Of a stretch of 64,000 nucleotides of DNA, positions 22,205 to 33,700 are shown piece by piece. This stretch comes from Chondrilla cf. caribensis (taxonomy: Eukaryota; Porifera; Demospongiae; Chondrillida; Chondrillidae): positions 415,001 through 479,000 of the forward strand of contig OZ026558.1 of the NCBI GenBank assembly GCA_964020155.1, given 5' to 3'. The stretch's first letter is position 1. Each line of letters opens with the position of its first letter. The translations under genes were made by a program, and so were the position numbers. The notes below the pieces were generated by a model. It was not told where the DNA came from, searched no databases, and saw only the letters and a list, made by a program, of their open reading frames with translations.

Positions 22205-22545
22205 TATACTTAAATTTGTTCTGTTTGTGTATCATTGACAATTATGTTAGAATGGATAATCGTTTCATGTGACGCCTCACATACAATTGTTACACTGTGT
22301 TTGTGAGCACATTCGTAGTTCGATTTTGTAATGTCCAGAACTGCAGTAGGGATAACTCTATAAGATGTGAATGAGACTGTAGAATGGTAGAGATAGCTCT
22401 GTTCTCTAATGTGGAATTGAAAGTGAAGGTAGGTTGAGCTCATAACAATTATCTAAAATGAATGGACTACTAAAGGTAACTTATGACAGTAACAAACCAT
22501 AGATAGCAGTAAGAGAGAGGCCTAGGGACTATGAAACTATGAACA
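22205..22545. other. Non-coding, dispersed repeat
   Basis: Matches the 3' neighbourhood of the terminal exon copies at 19215-19400, 26300-26480 and 63830-63990 (ACATACAATGGTTACACTGT is a landmark). No gene seen. Confidence 0.5.
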
Positions 22546-22755
22546 AACTTGGAAGCCATTTTCACAGTGTGATAACCACGTGACATCCTCCCTGGTGAAC
22601 ACTGGCGGGTAAGTAGCGGGTGTTGACGTCTGCTCACTGCTTAAGAACTACGTAGATTCTTCGAAGACTCGAAGCAAGAAGACAATAAGTGATGCTAACG
22701 TTGTTGTAGTCCGTTTCCTATGATTGTACTTGGACCGCTGTGTTTACGTTTGGCA
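22545..22755 (+). repeat. Dispersed promoter-like module, copy 4
   Basis: Carries CACGTG, GTTGACGTCTGCT and the conserved ending. It has an insertion (CACTGCTTAAGAACTACG) not seen in the other copies. Confidence 0.65.
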
Positions 22756-24042
22756 CATTATCCCGGTGTTCCGAATCACCCCGTGTCACCCCATCTCTCT
22801 GTAAGTTTCAGTTGGACCGGTATAGTTTGCTTGATTACTTTGTGTGTTGTCCGTTCGTTAGCTGCTTTGAAGGTAGTATACTCTTAGTCCAGTTCAAACT
22901 GTGATCCCCTGTCTACGAATACTGATTGTAGTTTGGTGATAATGTGTAACTTTGAAGGCTGTTATTATTCCATTCAAATGCTGAACATGTGAATACTGAT
23001 GTAGTGTGTCTCTTATTTGGTGTTGAGGATTGTAGTATTATAGTATTTTGTCACCTCACCCGTGTGTTGTGTGTGTTGATATGTAATTTAATTACCCTCC
23101 AGTGTTTTGTCACCATTACATACCAGTAACATTGTACTATACTATAGATAATGCTGTTTGATGTGATCGACCTTAGAAAGGCTACACAGGGAATGGATCC
23201 TTTGTATGGGATACAAGGGCCATTGATACTCACTACAAGTGACCAATTTCCTGTGTTTCTTTCCTAAAGTTGATATCAAACAACATGTATCCAGTTGAGC
23301 CACTTTCTGACCTTTTACATGATAGCTAGGGGTACATAGGATATGCATCCCTAGGATATAATGGCTGTTGGTATAATGTGATGTGCTGTCACAATAGATG
23401 AGGATGCATGTTGTGTTGTACCAGTGACATGTTCACTCTCATTGTAGTCTACCCATCAGAGCTACTGTTACAATAGTGTGCCTGTGTCATTTCAGATCAA
23501 CCACAATATCTCCTGGTTACCAATTCACCTTTGCTTTCACAGGTGGTCCATTCGAGCTTTGAATTATTCAGGAATTCTATGAATTCTGTTACTAATCTAA
23601 GAACTCCTCCCACCTCTGGAGGTGAGTCATGTTTATTATTGTAAGGGTCCTTTGGGAATATCTGAGGTTATGCTACATGTGACCGAATAAGGAGATGTTC
23701 TGATCTGTAACCCCGCCCCCTGTGTGGTGGACTCTCCTCCTTTTGAACTGTAGGTCACCCCTCATCAATGGGATGGTGCAGCTCTTCCTAATTATGTAAT
23801 CCATGGCATGTGATCTCATGGTGTGAAGCTATTATCATCCAGGTCTGCATACCTGTAGGCATAGTGTACTGTTATAGCAGGTTTTGCTGAATCACATTAT
23901 ATTGATACAGTAATTTGTATCGCCGAGTGTGTATTACATTGTGTAGTCTCATGAAGTTTAATGGAATTCACTAGCTATATAGGATTTATCACACCAATAG
24001 TTTCAGCAGCTGACTGCTACCATTGCCTGTGGTATGCTACTG
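22756..24042. other. No gene recognised
   Basis: Partly matches the sequence downstream of other module copies (such as 6190-6490 and 37600-37930) up to about 23280. The rest is AT-rich sequence with no supportable exon. Confidence 0.4.
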
Positions 24043-24080
<38 letters not shown>

Positions 24081-24103
24081 CACTACTACCACCACCACCA
24101 CTG
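24043..24103. repeat. (ACT)n trinucleotide repeat
   Basis: About 19 ACT/ACC units; a poly-Thr frame over it is an artefact. Confidence 0.93.
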
Positions 24104-24279
24104 TACATATTATAGTTTTCATGTATAATTATATGTACCTAGCTATTGTTGTCAAGGAAACTGGGTGCATGTTGTCTCATGGCTATGTGCATGCTTGTTC
24201 ATGTGTCATCTGTATGTGGTCCACATTAGCACCTCCTATAGTTTGGTACTGACCACACCTCCTGCCCCTCCCTTTCCAG

Positions 24280-24418
24280 TAACCCAAAGAAGGCAATAGA
24301 TTTTGTCTTTCAAGCTAAAGACAGTAATGGTCTGATCAGAATAATGGACAGACATCCCGATGATATGGAGTTGAAGAACATGGTGGAGAGCTATCTCCAG
24401 AGACTGGGGGGGAGATGA
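24280..24418 (+). pseudogene. VPS16-like terminal exon copy
   Basis: Complete with acceptor TTTCCAG, open frame NPKKAIDFVFQAK to LGGR and TGA at 24416-24418, with a seven-G run. No neighbouring exons, so it is a duplicated single exon. Confidence 0.6.
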
Positions 24419-24633
24419 GGAGGGTGGGGAGTAACCATGACAACCATAGTAATAATAAGGAGGACTATATATGTACTCCAGCATGTAAAGGATCATTTGA
24501 CTGAACATGATTAATTATTGTGTCAAGTTTGTGTCAGATAATTGGGGGCAACAGTAAACAGCTCAAACCAGAGAGTGAGAGCACCAAATTAGTAGGCCTT
24601 ACCCCAGGTGGAGTCAACTGATTCATTACCCAC

Positions 24634-24743
<110 letters not shown>

Positions 24744-25127
24744 AAAAGTAATTGGGTGCCAACCTGCAGCATAGACAGGGTTCTCTAATGATCCACTCAG
24801 AGTCAACGTATCCTGTTATTGTTTCCATGAGAGAAAGTGTTGGTATGTGGAGGAGATGGAGACATGTAGTTCTGGTGGTGGTACAGCTAGAAGTGATGTG
24901 TGTGCACATGTTGGAGAATTGTCATGGTTACCATTGGTATTCCACATTGTTATTGTTCGGACAAACGAACCAAGCACTATAATTTGTTATATGGGATGGT
25001 AATATTTGTCATCTATAAGCAATGGTGTAAAAACTTACATTCCTCATCTGTTCTCTATTATCTAGGACACACCTGCATCCTGTGTACAACTAACCATCAC
25101 CTGTAACATAACTTATGTATATACATA

Positions 25128-25149
25128 CACACACATGCACACACACACA

Positions 25150-25216
<67 letters not shown>
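25128..25216. repeat. (CA)n microsatellite leading into a minisatellite
   Basis: About 40 CA units abutting the first 21-bp unit at 25218. The same microsatellite-to-minisatellite junction occurs at 39330-39415. Confidence 0.95.
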
Positions 25217-25217
<1 letters not shown>

Positions 25218-25222
<5 letters not shown>

Positions 25223-25420
25223 CTAGTAGTGGTGTGTGTACAGCTAGTAGTGGTGTATGTACAGCTAGTAGTGGTGTGTGTACAGCTAGTAGTGGTGTGT
25301 GTACAGCTAGTAGTGGTGTGTTTACAGCTAGTAGTGGTGTGTTTACAGCTAGTAGTGGTGTGTGTACAGCTAGTAGTGATGTGTGTACAGCTAGTAGTGG
25401 TGTGTGTACAGCTAGTAGTT
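25218..25420 (+). repeat. 21-bp minisatellite, about 10 units
   Basis: Plus-oriented units of AGCTAGTAGTGGTGTGTGTAC. The repeat length is seven codons, so several frames stay open on both strands without coding meaning. Confidence 0.92.
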
Positions 25421-25639
25421 GTTGCTCTAACTTGTGAGGTTATCATTACTAATCGAACTGTGGTTGTTTTGCCAACAATAATATTATTATTAGATTACAC
25501 AAATTAGTTCACCTTTCTCACCACAACCCCCCTCCCCCCAAGAAGCCCTTCACCACCTTATACAACTGACTCAAAAGTACATGGACACCAGTGGGAAACT
25601 TTGTATGTATGCACTTGTATATTACGTATATGTGGGTTA

Positions 25640-25760
25640 GGGTTATATACGTAGGGTATATATATATATTATATATATTATATAATATAAGTTTGCTGGA
25701 TATTATGTATATACATACATAATATGTGTATATGTATGTATATACATTTATAGTTACTGG
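25640..25760. repeat. AT-rich TATA/ATGTATAC tract
   Basis: Alternating TA runs and ATACATAC steps, related to the AT-rich tracts at 38770-38940 and 49900-49960. Confidence 0.6.
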
Positions 25761-25786
25761 CAGTCAGTCAGGTAGTAATACATGGC

Positions 25787-25842
25787 ATGACATGATCAGA
25801 ATAATGGACAGACATCCCGATGATATTGAGTTGAAGAGGAGA
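25787..25842 (+). pseudogene. Short VPS16-like terminal exon fragment
   Basis: About 55 bp matching the middle of the terminal exon (GAATAATGGACAGACATCCC), cut at both ends. It lies 170 bp before a complete copy. Confidence 0.6.
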
Positions 25843-25879
25843 AATTGTAATGTGTAGTTTTAGGGGATTACTATAATGT

Positions 25880-25880
25880 G

Positions 25881-25947
<67 letters not shown>
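25880..25947. repeat. (GT)n microsatellite
   Basis: About 33 GT units. The layout GT repeat, TGATGTATTCATTGCTACAA, terminal exon is the same as at 21678-21811. Confidence 0.93.
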
Positions 25948-25948
<1 letters not shown>

Positions 25949-26016
25949 ATGTGCATGATGTATTCATTGCTACAATAGTTCAGTACTGACCACACCTCCT
26001 GCCCCTCCCCCTCCAG

Positions 26017-26155
26017 TAAACCAAAGAAGGCAATAGATTTTGCCTTTCAAGCTAAAGACAGTAATGGTCTGATCAGAATAATGGACAGACATCCCGATGA
26101 TATGGAGTTGAAGAACATGGTGGAGAGCTATCTCCAGAGACTGGGGGGGAGATGA
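26017..26155 (+). pseudogene. VPS16-like terminal exon copy with upstream intron
   Basis: Acceptor CCCTCCAG, frame to TGA at 26153-26155, one N-to-K change at the second codon. The preceding intron end with its GT repeat is also copied, so the duplicated unit is larger than the exon. Confidence 0.6.
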
Positions 26156-26868
26156 GGAGGGTGGGGAGTAACCAGGACAACCATAGAGGAGGGTTGCATG
26201 GAATCCACCATGTAATGGACTATTATTTGTACATGTTTTGTGTGGAGCAATGTGCAGTAGCTGTTATATGTGCTACAAGTGCTTAATAATTATACTTGAA
26301 TTTGTTCTGTTTGTGTATCATTGACGAGTTTGATGTGTTTGTGTGTCATGTCAGAATGGATGATCATTTCATATGACGTCTCACATACAATGGTTACACT
26401 TTGCTTGTGTTTTGTAGTTCACTTCTATAATGTCCAGAACTGTAGAATGGTGGAGATATAACTCTATAAGATGTGTACAGCTGTGTGCTCCCAGTTGACA
26501 CCATATATAGTGGTGTGATATGCATGTGATATGCATGTGATATGTGACTGGTGTACACTGAGTGTCCTGACATCGGTTTACTATAGCTACAGATCTTCTG
26601 TGGGAGAAAACCAGGAAAGATCATAACATTGTAGTCCATTTCCTGTGATGTACAATTGTGTTGAAAGATGGAGTACATTGATTATTGTTTAGTGTACAGA
26701 CAGTTGTTACTCAATGTCAACTGGCTATTCCACAATAGTGCTTGACATCCCATTGTGGTCATGTGACCATGAAGTGTTCATCTTACAACTCACAACCCAT
26801 GAGGTGACTTTAAGCATGTAATGTAATCAATGCTGCTGTCTGGTCTGGGAGAGTGGAATGAAAAAGAA

Positions 26869-27115
26869 AGCTAGTAGTGATGTGTGTACAGCTAGTAGTG
26901 ATGTGTGTACAACTAGTAGTGATGTGTGTACAGCTAGTAGTGGTGTGTGTACAGCTAGTAGTGGTGTGTGTACAGCTAGTTTTGATGTGTGTACAGCTAG
27001 TAGTGGTGTGTGTACAGCTAGTTTTGATGTGTGTACAGCTAGTAGTGGCGTATGTACAGCTAGTAGTTGTGTGTGTAGAGCTAGTAGTGATGTGTGTACA
27101 GCTGGTAGTTGTGTG
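26869..27115 (+). repeat. 21-bp minisatellite, about 12 units
   Basis: Plus-oriented units with TTTTGATGTG and GTAGTTGTGTG variants. Confidence 0.92.
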
Positions 27116-27400
27116 TCCATATAGGCTCACAACTTAAGACTTATATTACTCTCATATGCATTGAGTATGGTACTCCAATCTCATCAGTCAGTTCCCATTT
27201 ACAGGTGTAGTTGCATTCACAGAACCCCAAAACTTAAAATTACGGCAGGTATATTATTATAGTAGTGCTGAGACAATATAAGTGCTTGTAATTATGCTTG
27301 TTAATTTGAATAAATGGGTAAAGCACACTCGCTATGGTAAACTATAATAGTACATCCAATGATTAATAAAATAAATGACTACTTGAGGTTTCAGTGCTAA

Positions 27401-28798
27401 TTAGCACCAAATTTTGTTGAACTTGGCAGCCCGCTGGACATGTGAGAGGACTGGGTCAAGTTTTGACTCTTCAAAAATTGGTTGTAGGATTCCTCGATCG
27501 ATACTCATCGGTTTGATTTCTTTATGGTATTCAGTCTTGCCGTCAATAGCCAGGTCTGCCAGTATTTTGCCAAACATGGGCACAAACTTCATAGCCCAGC
27601 CGCAGGTGGCCAGCACAATACGGTTTCCGGTTTCTGGCACGAAATCCAAAACAAATCCGGAACCTGGGTCTCCTTGTTCGCTTTCCTCTGTAAGTTCAGC
27701 GAAACCAGCAATACAAGTGGACTCCAGCCTATGGGTTAGCCTAGGGTCGACGGTGGGCATCGACTTCTTAACGAAATCACTGGTGAAATCCAAGGCATCG
27801 TAGTCTATTGGTCTCTCTTCTTTTCTTGGAGGATAGCGCTTGAAGTCGAATTTAGACTGTGACGTGAACGCTGGCGCCGCTCGTGCATATTGAGTTTGTT
27901 GATCGGATTTCAAGCGCATGCTTGGAAAGCCGTAGTAACTGCTTGAATCAGCCACCCCGTCTACTGGTGGCTTTGGTTTACCGAAAAAATACCACGTGGG
28001 CCATAATCGCGGATCGTCTTTTGGCAAGACTTTCTCCACACGGAAGTAGGCAGTGCACCACAGATAGATCGTTAAGTTGATGTAATATGGGTAGGCAGGT
28101 TCCAAAGCGGACAAAACGTTATTAACGTACGTGCCTGGTGTTAGAATCACTCTCTTGGTTGTGTGAGAACTCTTCCTCTTGTCGTTATCGGTTGACACTG
28201 TAGACACGGTAATAGAGTCACTCGACGTGTAATCAATACTCGTTACACGCTCCCCTTCGCGACATTGGAACGTCTGTTTGGCTTTTAATGCTTTAACAAA
28301 GCCCTCGACGAGTGTAGGTACGTGGATAGTACCTCCATCCTGAACGAATAAGCCTTTCGGATCGTCAAAATCATCGACGGCTTGGGCGATGAACGGAAAC
28401 CTGGCGTAGAGACTTGTCTTGTCTAGCTCTTCGAACTGTTGGTCCAACTTTCTAAGATTTCTCACTGCACCGTCTATATTTCCTTCAGATTCATTGCCTT
28501 TAGCTTGACCAAACCATAACACACCCGTTTTGGTCAATATGGATGGGTCGTTTAGCTCATTCTCGCTCATGAGATCGTCCCATAGCGGACTGGTATCAAC
28601 GGCCAACTTACAGAGGTTGTACTCCGAGTAGCAGGTGCGCCACTGGCGAGTCAATCCGGCACTTGATCCATATTGGTGACCGAAATTGAACTGCTCGATG
28701 AGGAGGACTGTTTTACCTCTCTTGATGCACTCATAAGCTGCTGACAATCCTATTGGACCGCCACCAACAACAATCACGTCGAAGACAATATCACACAT
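27401..28798 (-). CDS. Sarcosine/pipecolate-oxidase-type FAD oxidase (intronless)
   Basis: A single 465-residue frame. I chose the ATG at 28798 (MCDIVFDVIVVGGG), because the frame above it opens only with a GTG and a TATAAA at 28884-28879 predicts transcription from about 28850. The product belongs to the DAO-fold family of sarcosine, N-methyltryptophan and pipecolate oxidases, which oxidise secondary amines and release peroxide. Seen: VIVVGGGPIGLSAAYECIKR (about 8-27) for FAD binding; a segment with SSAGLTRQWR; TPGTYVNNVL; a Cys at about 362 in RLESTCIAGF, where monomeric sarcosine oxidases bind flavin covalently; and the C-terminal VLATCGWAMKFVPMFG. Length is near the family norm of 390-450. 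No peroxisomal tripeptide is obvious (ends KIWC). Substrate is inference. Confidence 0.85.
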   Translation of the reverse strand: MCDIVFDVIVVGGGPIGLSAAYECIKRGKTVLLIEQFNFGHQYGSSAGLTRQWRTCYSEYNLCKLAVDTSPLWDDLMSENELNDPSILTKTGVLWFGQAKGNESEGNIDGAVRNLRKLDQQFEELDKTSLYARFPFIAQAVDDFDDPKGLFVQDGGTIHVPTLVEGFVKALKAKQTFQCREGERVTSIDYTSSDSITVSTVSTDNDKRKSSHTTKRVILTPGTYVNNVLSALEPAYPYYINLTIYLWCTAYFRVEKVLPKDDPRLWPTWYFFGKPKPPVDGVADSSSYYGFPSMRLKSDQQTQYARAAPAFTSQSKFDFKRYPPRKEERPIDYDALDFTSDFVKKSMPTVDPRLTHRLESTCIAGFAELTEESEQGDPGSGFVLDFVPETGNRIVLATCGWAMKFVPMFGKILADLAIDGKTEYHKEIKPMSIDRGILQPIFEESKLDPVLSHVQRAAKFNKIWC

Positions 28799-28878
28799 AG
28801 CGCTAAACTTTATCTTGCACCTTACAAGCAGACAGTCCACTAAAAGATGATTATCCTACATCACAGCAAGTTTGCCTG

Positions 28879-28884
28879 TTTATA
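28879..28884 (-). promoter_or_regulatory. TATA box of the sarcosine-oxidase-like gene
   Basis: TATAAA on the minus strand, about 80 nt before the chosen ATG. A 21-bp minisatellite array begins 105 bp further upstream. Confidence 0.55.
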
Positions 28885-28988
28885 TCATAGAATGCACCAC
28901 GCCCACTCCAATATACACCATGTTAACTTGATTAATTCATTGGAAGGAACTTAGAGAATTATACACACACCACTACAGGCACAAACAT

Positions 28989-30324
28989 ACAGCTTGTAGT
29001 GGTGTGTGTACAGCTATTAGTGGTGTGTGTACAGCTAGTAGTGATTTGTGTACAGCTAGTATTGGTGTGTGTACAGCTAGTAGTGGTGTGTGTACAGCTA
29101 GTAGTGGTGTGTGTACAGCTAGTATTGGTGTGTGTACAGCTAGTAGTGGTGTGTGTACAGCTAGTAGTGGTGTGTGTACAGCTAGTATTGGTGTGTGTAC
29201 AGCTAGTAGTGGTGTGTGTACAGCTAGTAGTGGTGTGTGTACAGCTAGTAGTGGTGTGTGTACAGCTAGTATTTGTGTGTGTACAGCTAGTAGTGGTGTG
29301 TGTACAGCTAGTTTTGATGTGTGTACAGCTAGTAGTGATGTGCGTACAGCTAGTATTGGTGTGTGTACAGCTAGTAGTGGTGTGTGTACAGCTAGTTTTG
29401 ATGTGTGTACAGCTAGTAGTGATTTGTGTACAGCTAGTATTGGTGTGTGTACAGCTAGTAGTGGTGTGTGTACAGCTAGTAGTGGTGTGTGTACAGCTAG
29501 TATTGGTGTGTGTACAGATAGTAGTGATGTGTGTACAGTTAGTAGTGGTGTGTGTACAGCTAGTAGTGATATGTGTACAGCTAGTAGTGGTGTGTGTACA
29601 GCTAGTAGTGATATGACTGTGTACAACTAGTAGTGATGTGTGTACAGCTAGTAGTGGTGTGTGTACAGCTAGTAGTGATGTGTGTACAGTGAGTAGTAAT
29701 GTGTGTACAGCTAGTTACTGTAGTGATGTGTGTACAGCTAGTAGTGGTGTGTGTACAGCTAGTAATGATGTGTGTACAGCTAGTAGTGGTGTGTGTACAG
29801 CTAGTATTTGTGTGTGTACAGCTAGTAGTGGTGTGTGTACAGCTAGTTTTGATGTGTGTACAGCTAGTAGTGATGTGCGTACAGCTAGTATTGGTGTGTG
29901 TACAGCTAGTAGTGGTGTGTGTACAGCTAGTTTTGATGTGTGTACAGCTAGTAGTGATTTGTGTACAGCTAGTATTGGTGTGTGTACAGCTAGTAGTGGT
30001 GTGTGACAGCTAGTAGTGGTGTGTGTACAGCTAGTATTGGTGTGTGTACAGATAGTAGTGATGTGTGTACAGTTAGTAGTGGTGTGTGTACAGCTAGTAG
30101 TGATATGTGTACAGCTAGTAGTGGTGTGTGTACAGCTAGTAGTGATATGACTGTGTACAACTAGTAGTGATGTGTGTACAGCTAGTAGTGGTGTGTGTAC
30201 AGCTAGTAGTGATGTGTGTACAGTGAGTAGTAATGTGTGTACAGCTAGTTACTGTAGTGATGTGTGTACAGCTAGTAGTGGTGTGTGTACAGCTAGTAAT
30301 GATGTGTGTACAGCTAGTAGCATT
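28989..30324 (+). repeat. 21-bp minisatellite, about 63 units, with internal duplication
   Basis: The longest plus-oriented array. The order of variant units from about 29271 is repeated from about 29806, including rare variants such as ATATGACTGTGTACAACTAG (29611 and 30145) and AGTTACTGTAGTGATG. One block of about 535 bp was thus duplicated in tandem. It separates two divergent flavoenzyme genes. Confidence 0.95.
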
Positions 30325-30709
30325 GTGAAATTATTCTCAAGAATACCCTATATCACATATGTATCCTGGGGTGTGGTCCAAGGAGTACTATGTTGTTCAC
30401 TTACCTGTGTATGTTATGGGAACAGGTGTTCATATTAATTTAATAGTGGAGGATTGGTGTATATTCGTGTGCATTTGTACTTGGATTGCTGTATCACTTG
30501 TAATGTATGTCTTTGTATTTATCATGATGGTTTACCTTCTTGGCTCATCCAATGTCCCAGGGCTTCAAGGATAATAATTCATCACTGTATGTGTGTAAAT
30601 AGGTATTCAGTTAGTTCACTTTATTCATTCTAAAAGAATACTCCTAAGTTTCTCGATAATCTATCACAGCATTGAGGTTACTCGAACCCAGTTCGTAGCG
30701 TCACGGTCA

Positions 30710-30747
30710 TGACGTCACTCGTATTCCGCGTGTGGCAGGGTATAAAT
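30710..30747 (+). promoter_or_regulatory. CRE plus TATA promoter of oxidase copy B
   Basis: TGACGTCA at 30710-30717 and TATAAAT at 30741-30747, with the same spacing as copy A. The stretch after the TATA box (CAGAATACAGTCAGTCCAGT) is identical in both copies. Confidence 0.75.
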
Positions 30748-30793
30748 TTCGCTTCAGAATACAGTCAGTCCAGTCACTAACTCGAGAGTGGAA

Positions 30794-33700
30794 ATGGCAG
30801 CAATGATACACGAGCACGGCAGGATCGCAGCTGAGCCCAACTGGTTGACGGGTGACCTAGGAAAGTATCCGGATGTCGGTTATATAGACATTACTACTTC
30901 TACACCGATTGACATGCATTGGGTAGCCGAGGTCGAGGAACCCTTGCAGCAGAGCGACCTCCTGAAACCGTTGTTGATGGACATTGCTAGAAAGGGATTG
31001 GCGTACGCGTACAAAAAGTACGGACAGGGCTTAACCCCAATGGAATCCATCGATAACGCGCATGTTGAACAGACCAGCAATCGAAAGCACGTAATCATTG
31101 TCGGAGCGGGAATGGCTGGCCTCGTGGCTGCGCACGAGCTTGCAAGGGTCGGACACAAAGTGACGATATTGGAGACGCAGGATCGAGTTGGGGGACGAGT
31201 GAAGACGATCGGCGGTGACGCTGGGATAAAGAGGACGCACCAACAAGGAGGGAACTTTGCTAAGGGATTGTATGCCGATGGTGAGTACCGAACTACTGCG
31301 GAAAATCGCGCAACAGACTGTACCGTATACACTTTTGGCATGCGTGATAGCCACGTTAGCATTGAGTGAGCTATAGTTAACAAACGAGAGTTCACACTCG
31401 TTCGAGAGGTCTAAGGACAAAGCTACAGTAACAATTAATTTTGTATAATTGACAATGTCAGGAGTGAATTAAAATTGAATTGAAACTTGACTTGTCTGTT
31501 GTTCCCTGCAGCTGGTGCAATGCGACTGCCATGCAGACCTGAGGCAAGGAATCCGACCCATTTCCTCCCAGACTACTATGGCAACCTCTTTGGCCTCGAA
31601 AAACAGCAATTTGTGAACAGTGACGACAATGCCTTCCTGAAGTTCTACAATGCGGAAAAAATCAGAATTAAAGGTGAATAGCTCAGCTTATTTTGTGATC
31701 ATGATTATTTTCCTTTTCAGCATAATATTTATCACTATAAAGAAGTTACTATAGTAATCACATGAGCCATGCATACTAAAGTCTGAAATAATGAATTTTT
31801 ATAACAAAATTACATGCAGGATGGCTCAGATCAGTCAATGGTTGTAAGCTATTCTGAGTTATATGAAAAATTAGGTTTTATATGTATATGGATCAGCTTA
31901 TTACCAATGTTGTAGTTATTACTCAATCAGTCTTCTGCTCTGGTCATCAAATAGCACAAACGCTATAGAGTCATCACTAGTATAAGTAACATGTTCCGAA
32001 TTAGATGGTTAAATTCTGATTAAGCCTCAACCTGCATATTCAGCTGTTTCATCATTTTTGTCAGGTTTCAACAGTAAACATACATGTTTACTGTTGAAAC
32101 CTGATGTGAAACAGCCGAAATTTAGAGTGGTGATAATTATGTTGAGACATGTTTTGAACTAATTCCAGTTGCTAGCTATCTGAATGACAACCTGCTTATG
32201 ATCAAAGTACGTAGGCTTGGGTATCAGATATTCCCAAAGAATCTTCTGATCTTGCATAAATGTTGCTTGTTTTGTGTATGTCCCAAATTTGGGGAGATGA
32301 CTAACTCCCCAAATTTGGGTTTTTGGTATACCAAAAATTGTGTGTTTCCTGTTAATTTTCAAAACAGTTTACATAATATCATAGTGAAACAGTAAATACC
32401 TGAGGACTGTTAAAACAGAATTTAACCACTTACGTATTTTGGATCATGTTAAGTATATGATTTCTAGTTTATATACCATTCGTACCATCCAAGGATTAAT
32501 GATAATATGCAGTGGAACCTCTTCCAAAGGACACTCCCAACAAAGGACACCATAGAAATTACCTCCTTACAAAGGACATTTCCTTTGTAAGGAGGTAACA
32601 AAGGCACCAAAAGTAGACTTTCCTATAGTGCTAATACATTTTCACCTCTAAAGAGTGGACAACCTCTCTACAGTGGACAAATTAGCTGGTCCCAATGTGT
32701 CCTTTATAGAGAGGTTCCCCTGTACTTCTTCATTGACAACTTCCCCTCATAAACACATCACGGCATCACATCATTAATAAGTCATGGTACAGGTGGATTT
32801 TGCAAATATTGTTACTTAGCAACCAGTTGTACCATACTTATGTTACCATGATAATGATGACTGATATCAATGGACCAACTGTGTACTGATCGAGATATAC
32901 TTTTTGAAACACTCACAAAGTATGATACAAATACTAAAAATTCTGGTTTGATCCTCTATACAGACTGGAAGCCGACAAAAACCAGCGAATTCTGGCCAGG
33001 GTGGGATGACAGGATCCAAAGAACTGGGGGCAAAGCCAAGTATGAGATCAAGGATATTGGTAGGTACATTGATTGTTTTAGTACTTTTATTGCTTTGAAA
33101 ACTGTATAGATCTTCCAAACTCTCCTTCGCTGTAAATGACCAAATTAATCTCAATTGCATTGTGTCCACTTCTCTATACACCTTGGCCCAGTCTGCTCAC
33201 AATACCCTATCACTTCAAGGAGGGTATTCTTGTATTTGTTGGACATATACCCAATTTAGTGTATGTTATGTACTGTCAGTGGTGGTTAGTGGTGTTCAGT
33301 GCTATGTGTTGTCAGTGGTGCTTATCTGTGTATGTATTGTTCTGATCGTATTCCTGCCACAACTTTTATTATCTTATTGTTATTCCATGCACATACCCAC
33401 AATCACCTTTATCACTCCATGTACACACAAGTTTGGGACATTGTCTGCCATGATTGATTCTGTTATTTCATGCTGAGGTCAAGGGCCATTTTGGCTTCGA
33501 CCAGTGATGTATATATATATATATATATATGTATGTATATGTCCAACTATATGTAGCTTAGATTACCATGCATACAAACAATGTAGATGAGCCTTAAAAA
33601 ATTATAGATTTAAGGTTCAATCCTCTCTCTCTCTTACAGGTGATTATTATGATCGCACCACTGAAGTTATCGTTGACCAACTGCGTATATGCTTGGCTGG

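Noticed and set aside
25630..25650. Interstitial telomere repeat (GGGTTAGGGTTA; also TAACCCTAACCC near 38875 and 49895)
   Set aside because: At most two units each, within a dispersed AT-rich repeat, so no evidence of a telomere or fusion.
29004..29630. Variable-region system resembling a diversity-generating element in the minisatellites or the RhiA-like patch
   Set aside because: No reverse transcriptase, no template repeat, and the changes are not restricted to adenines.
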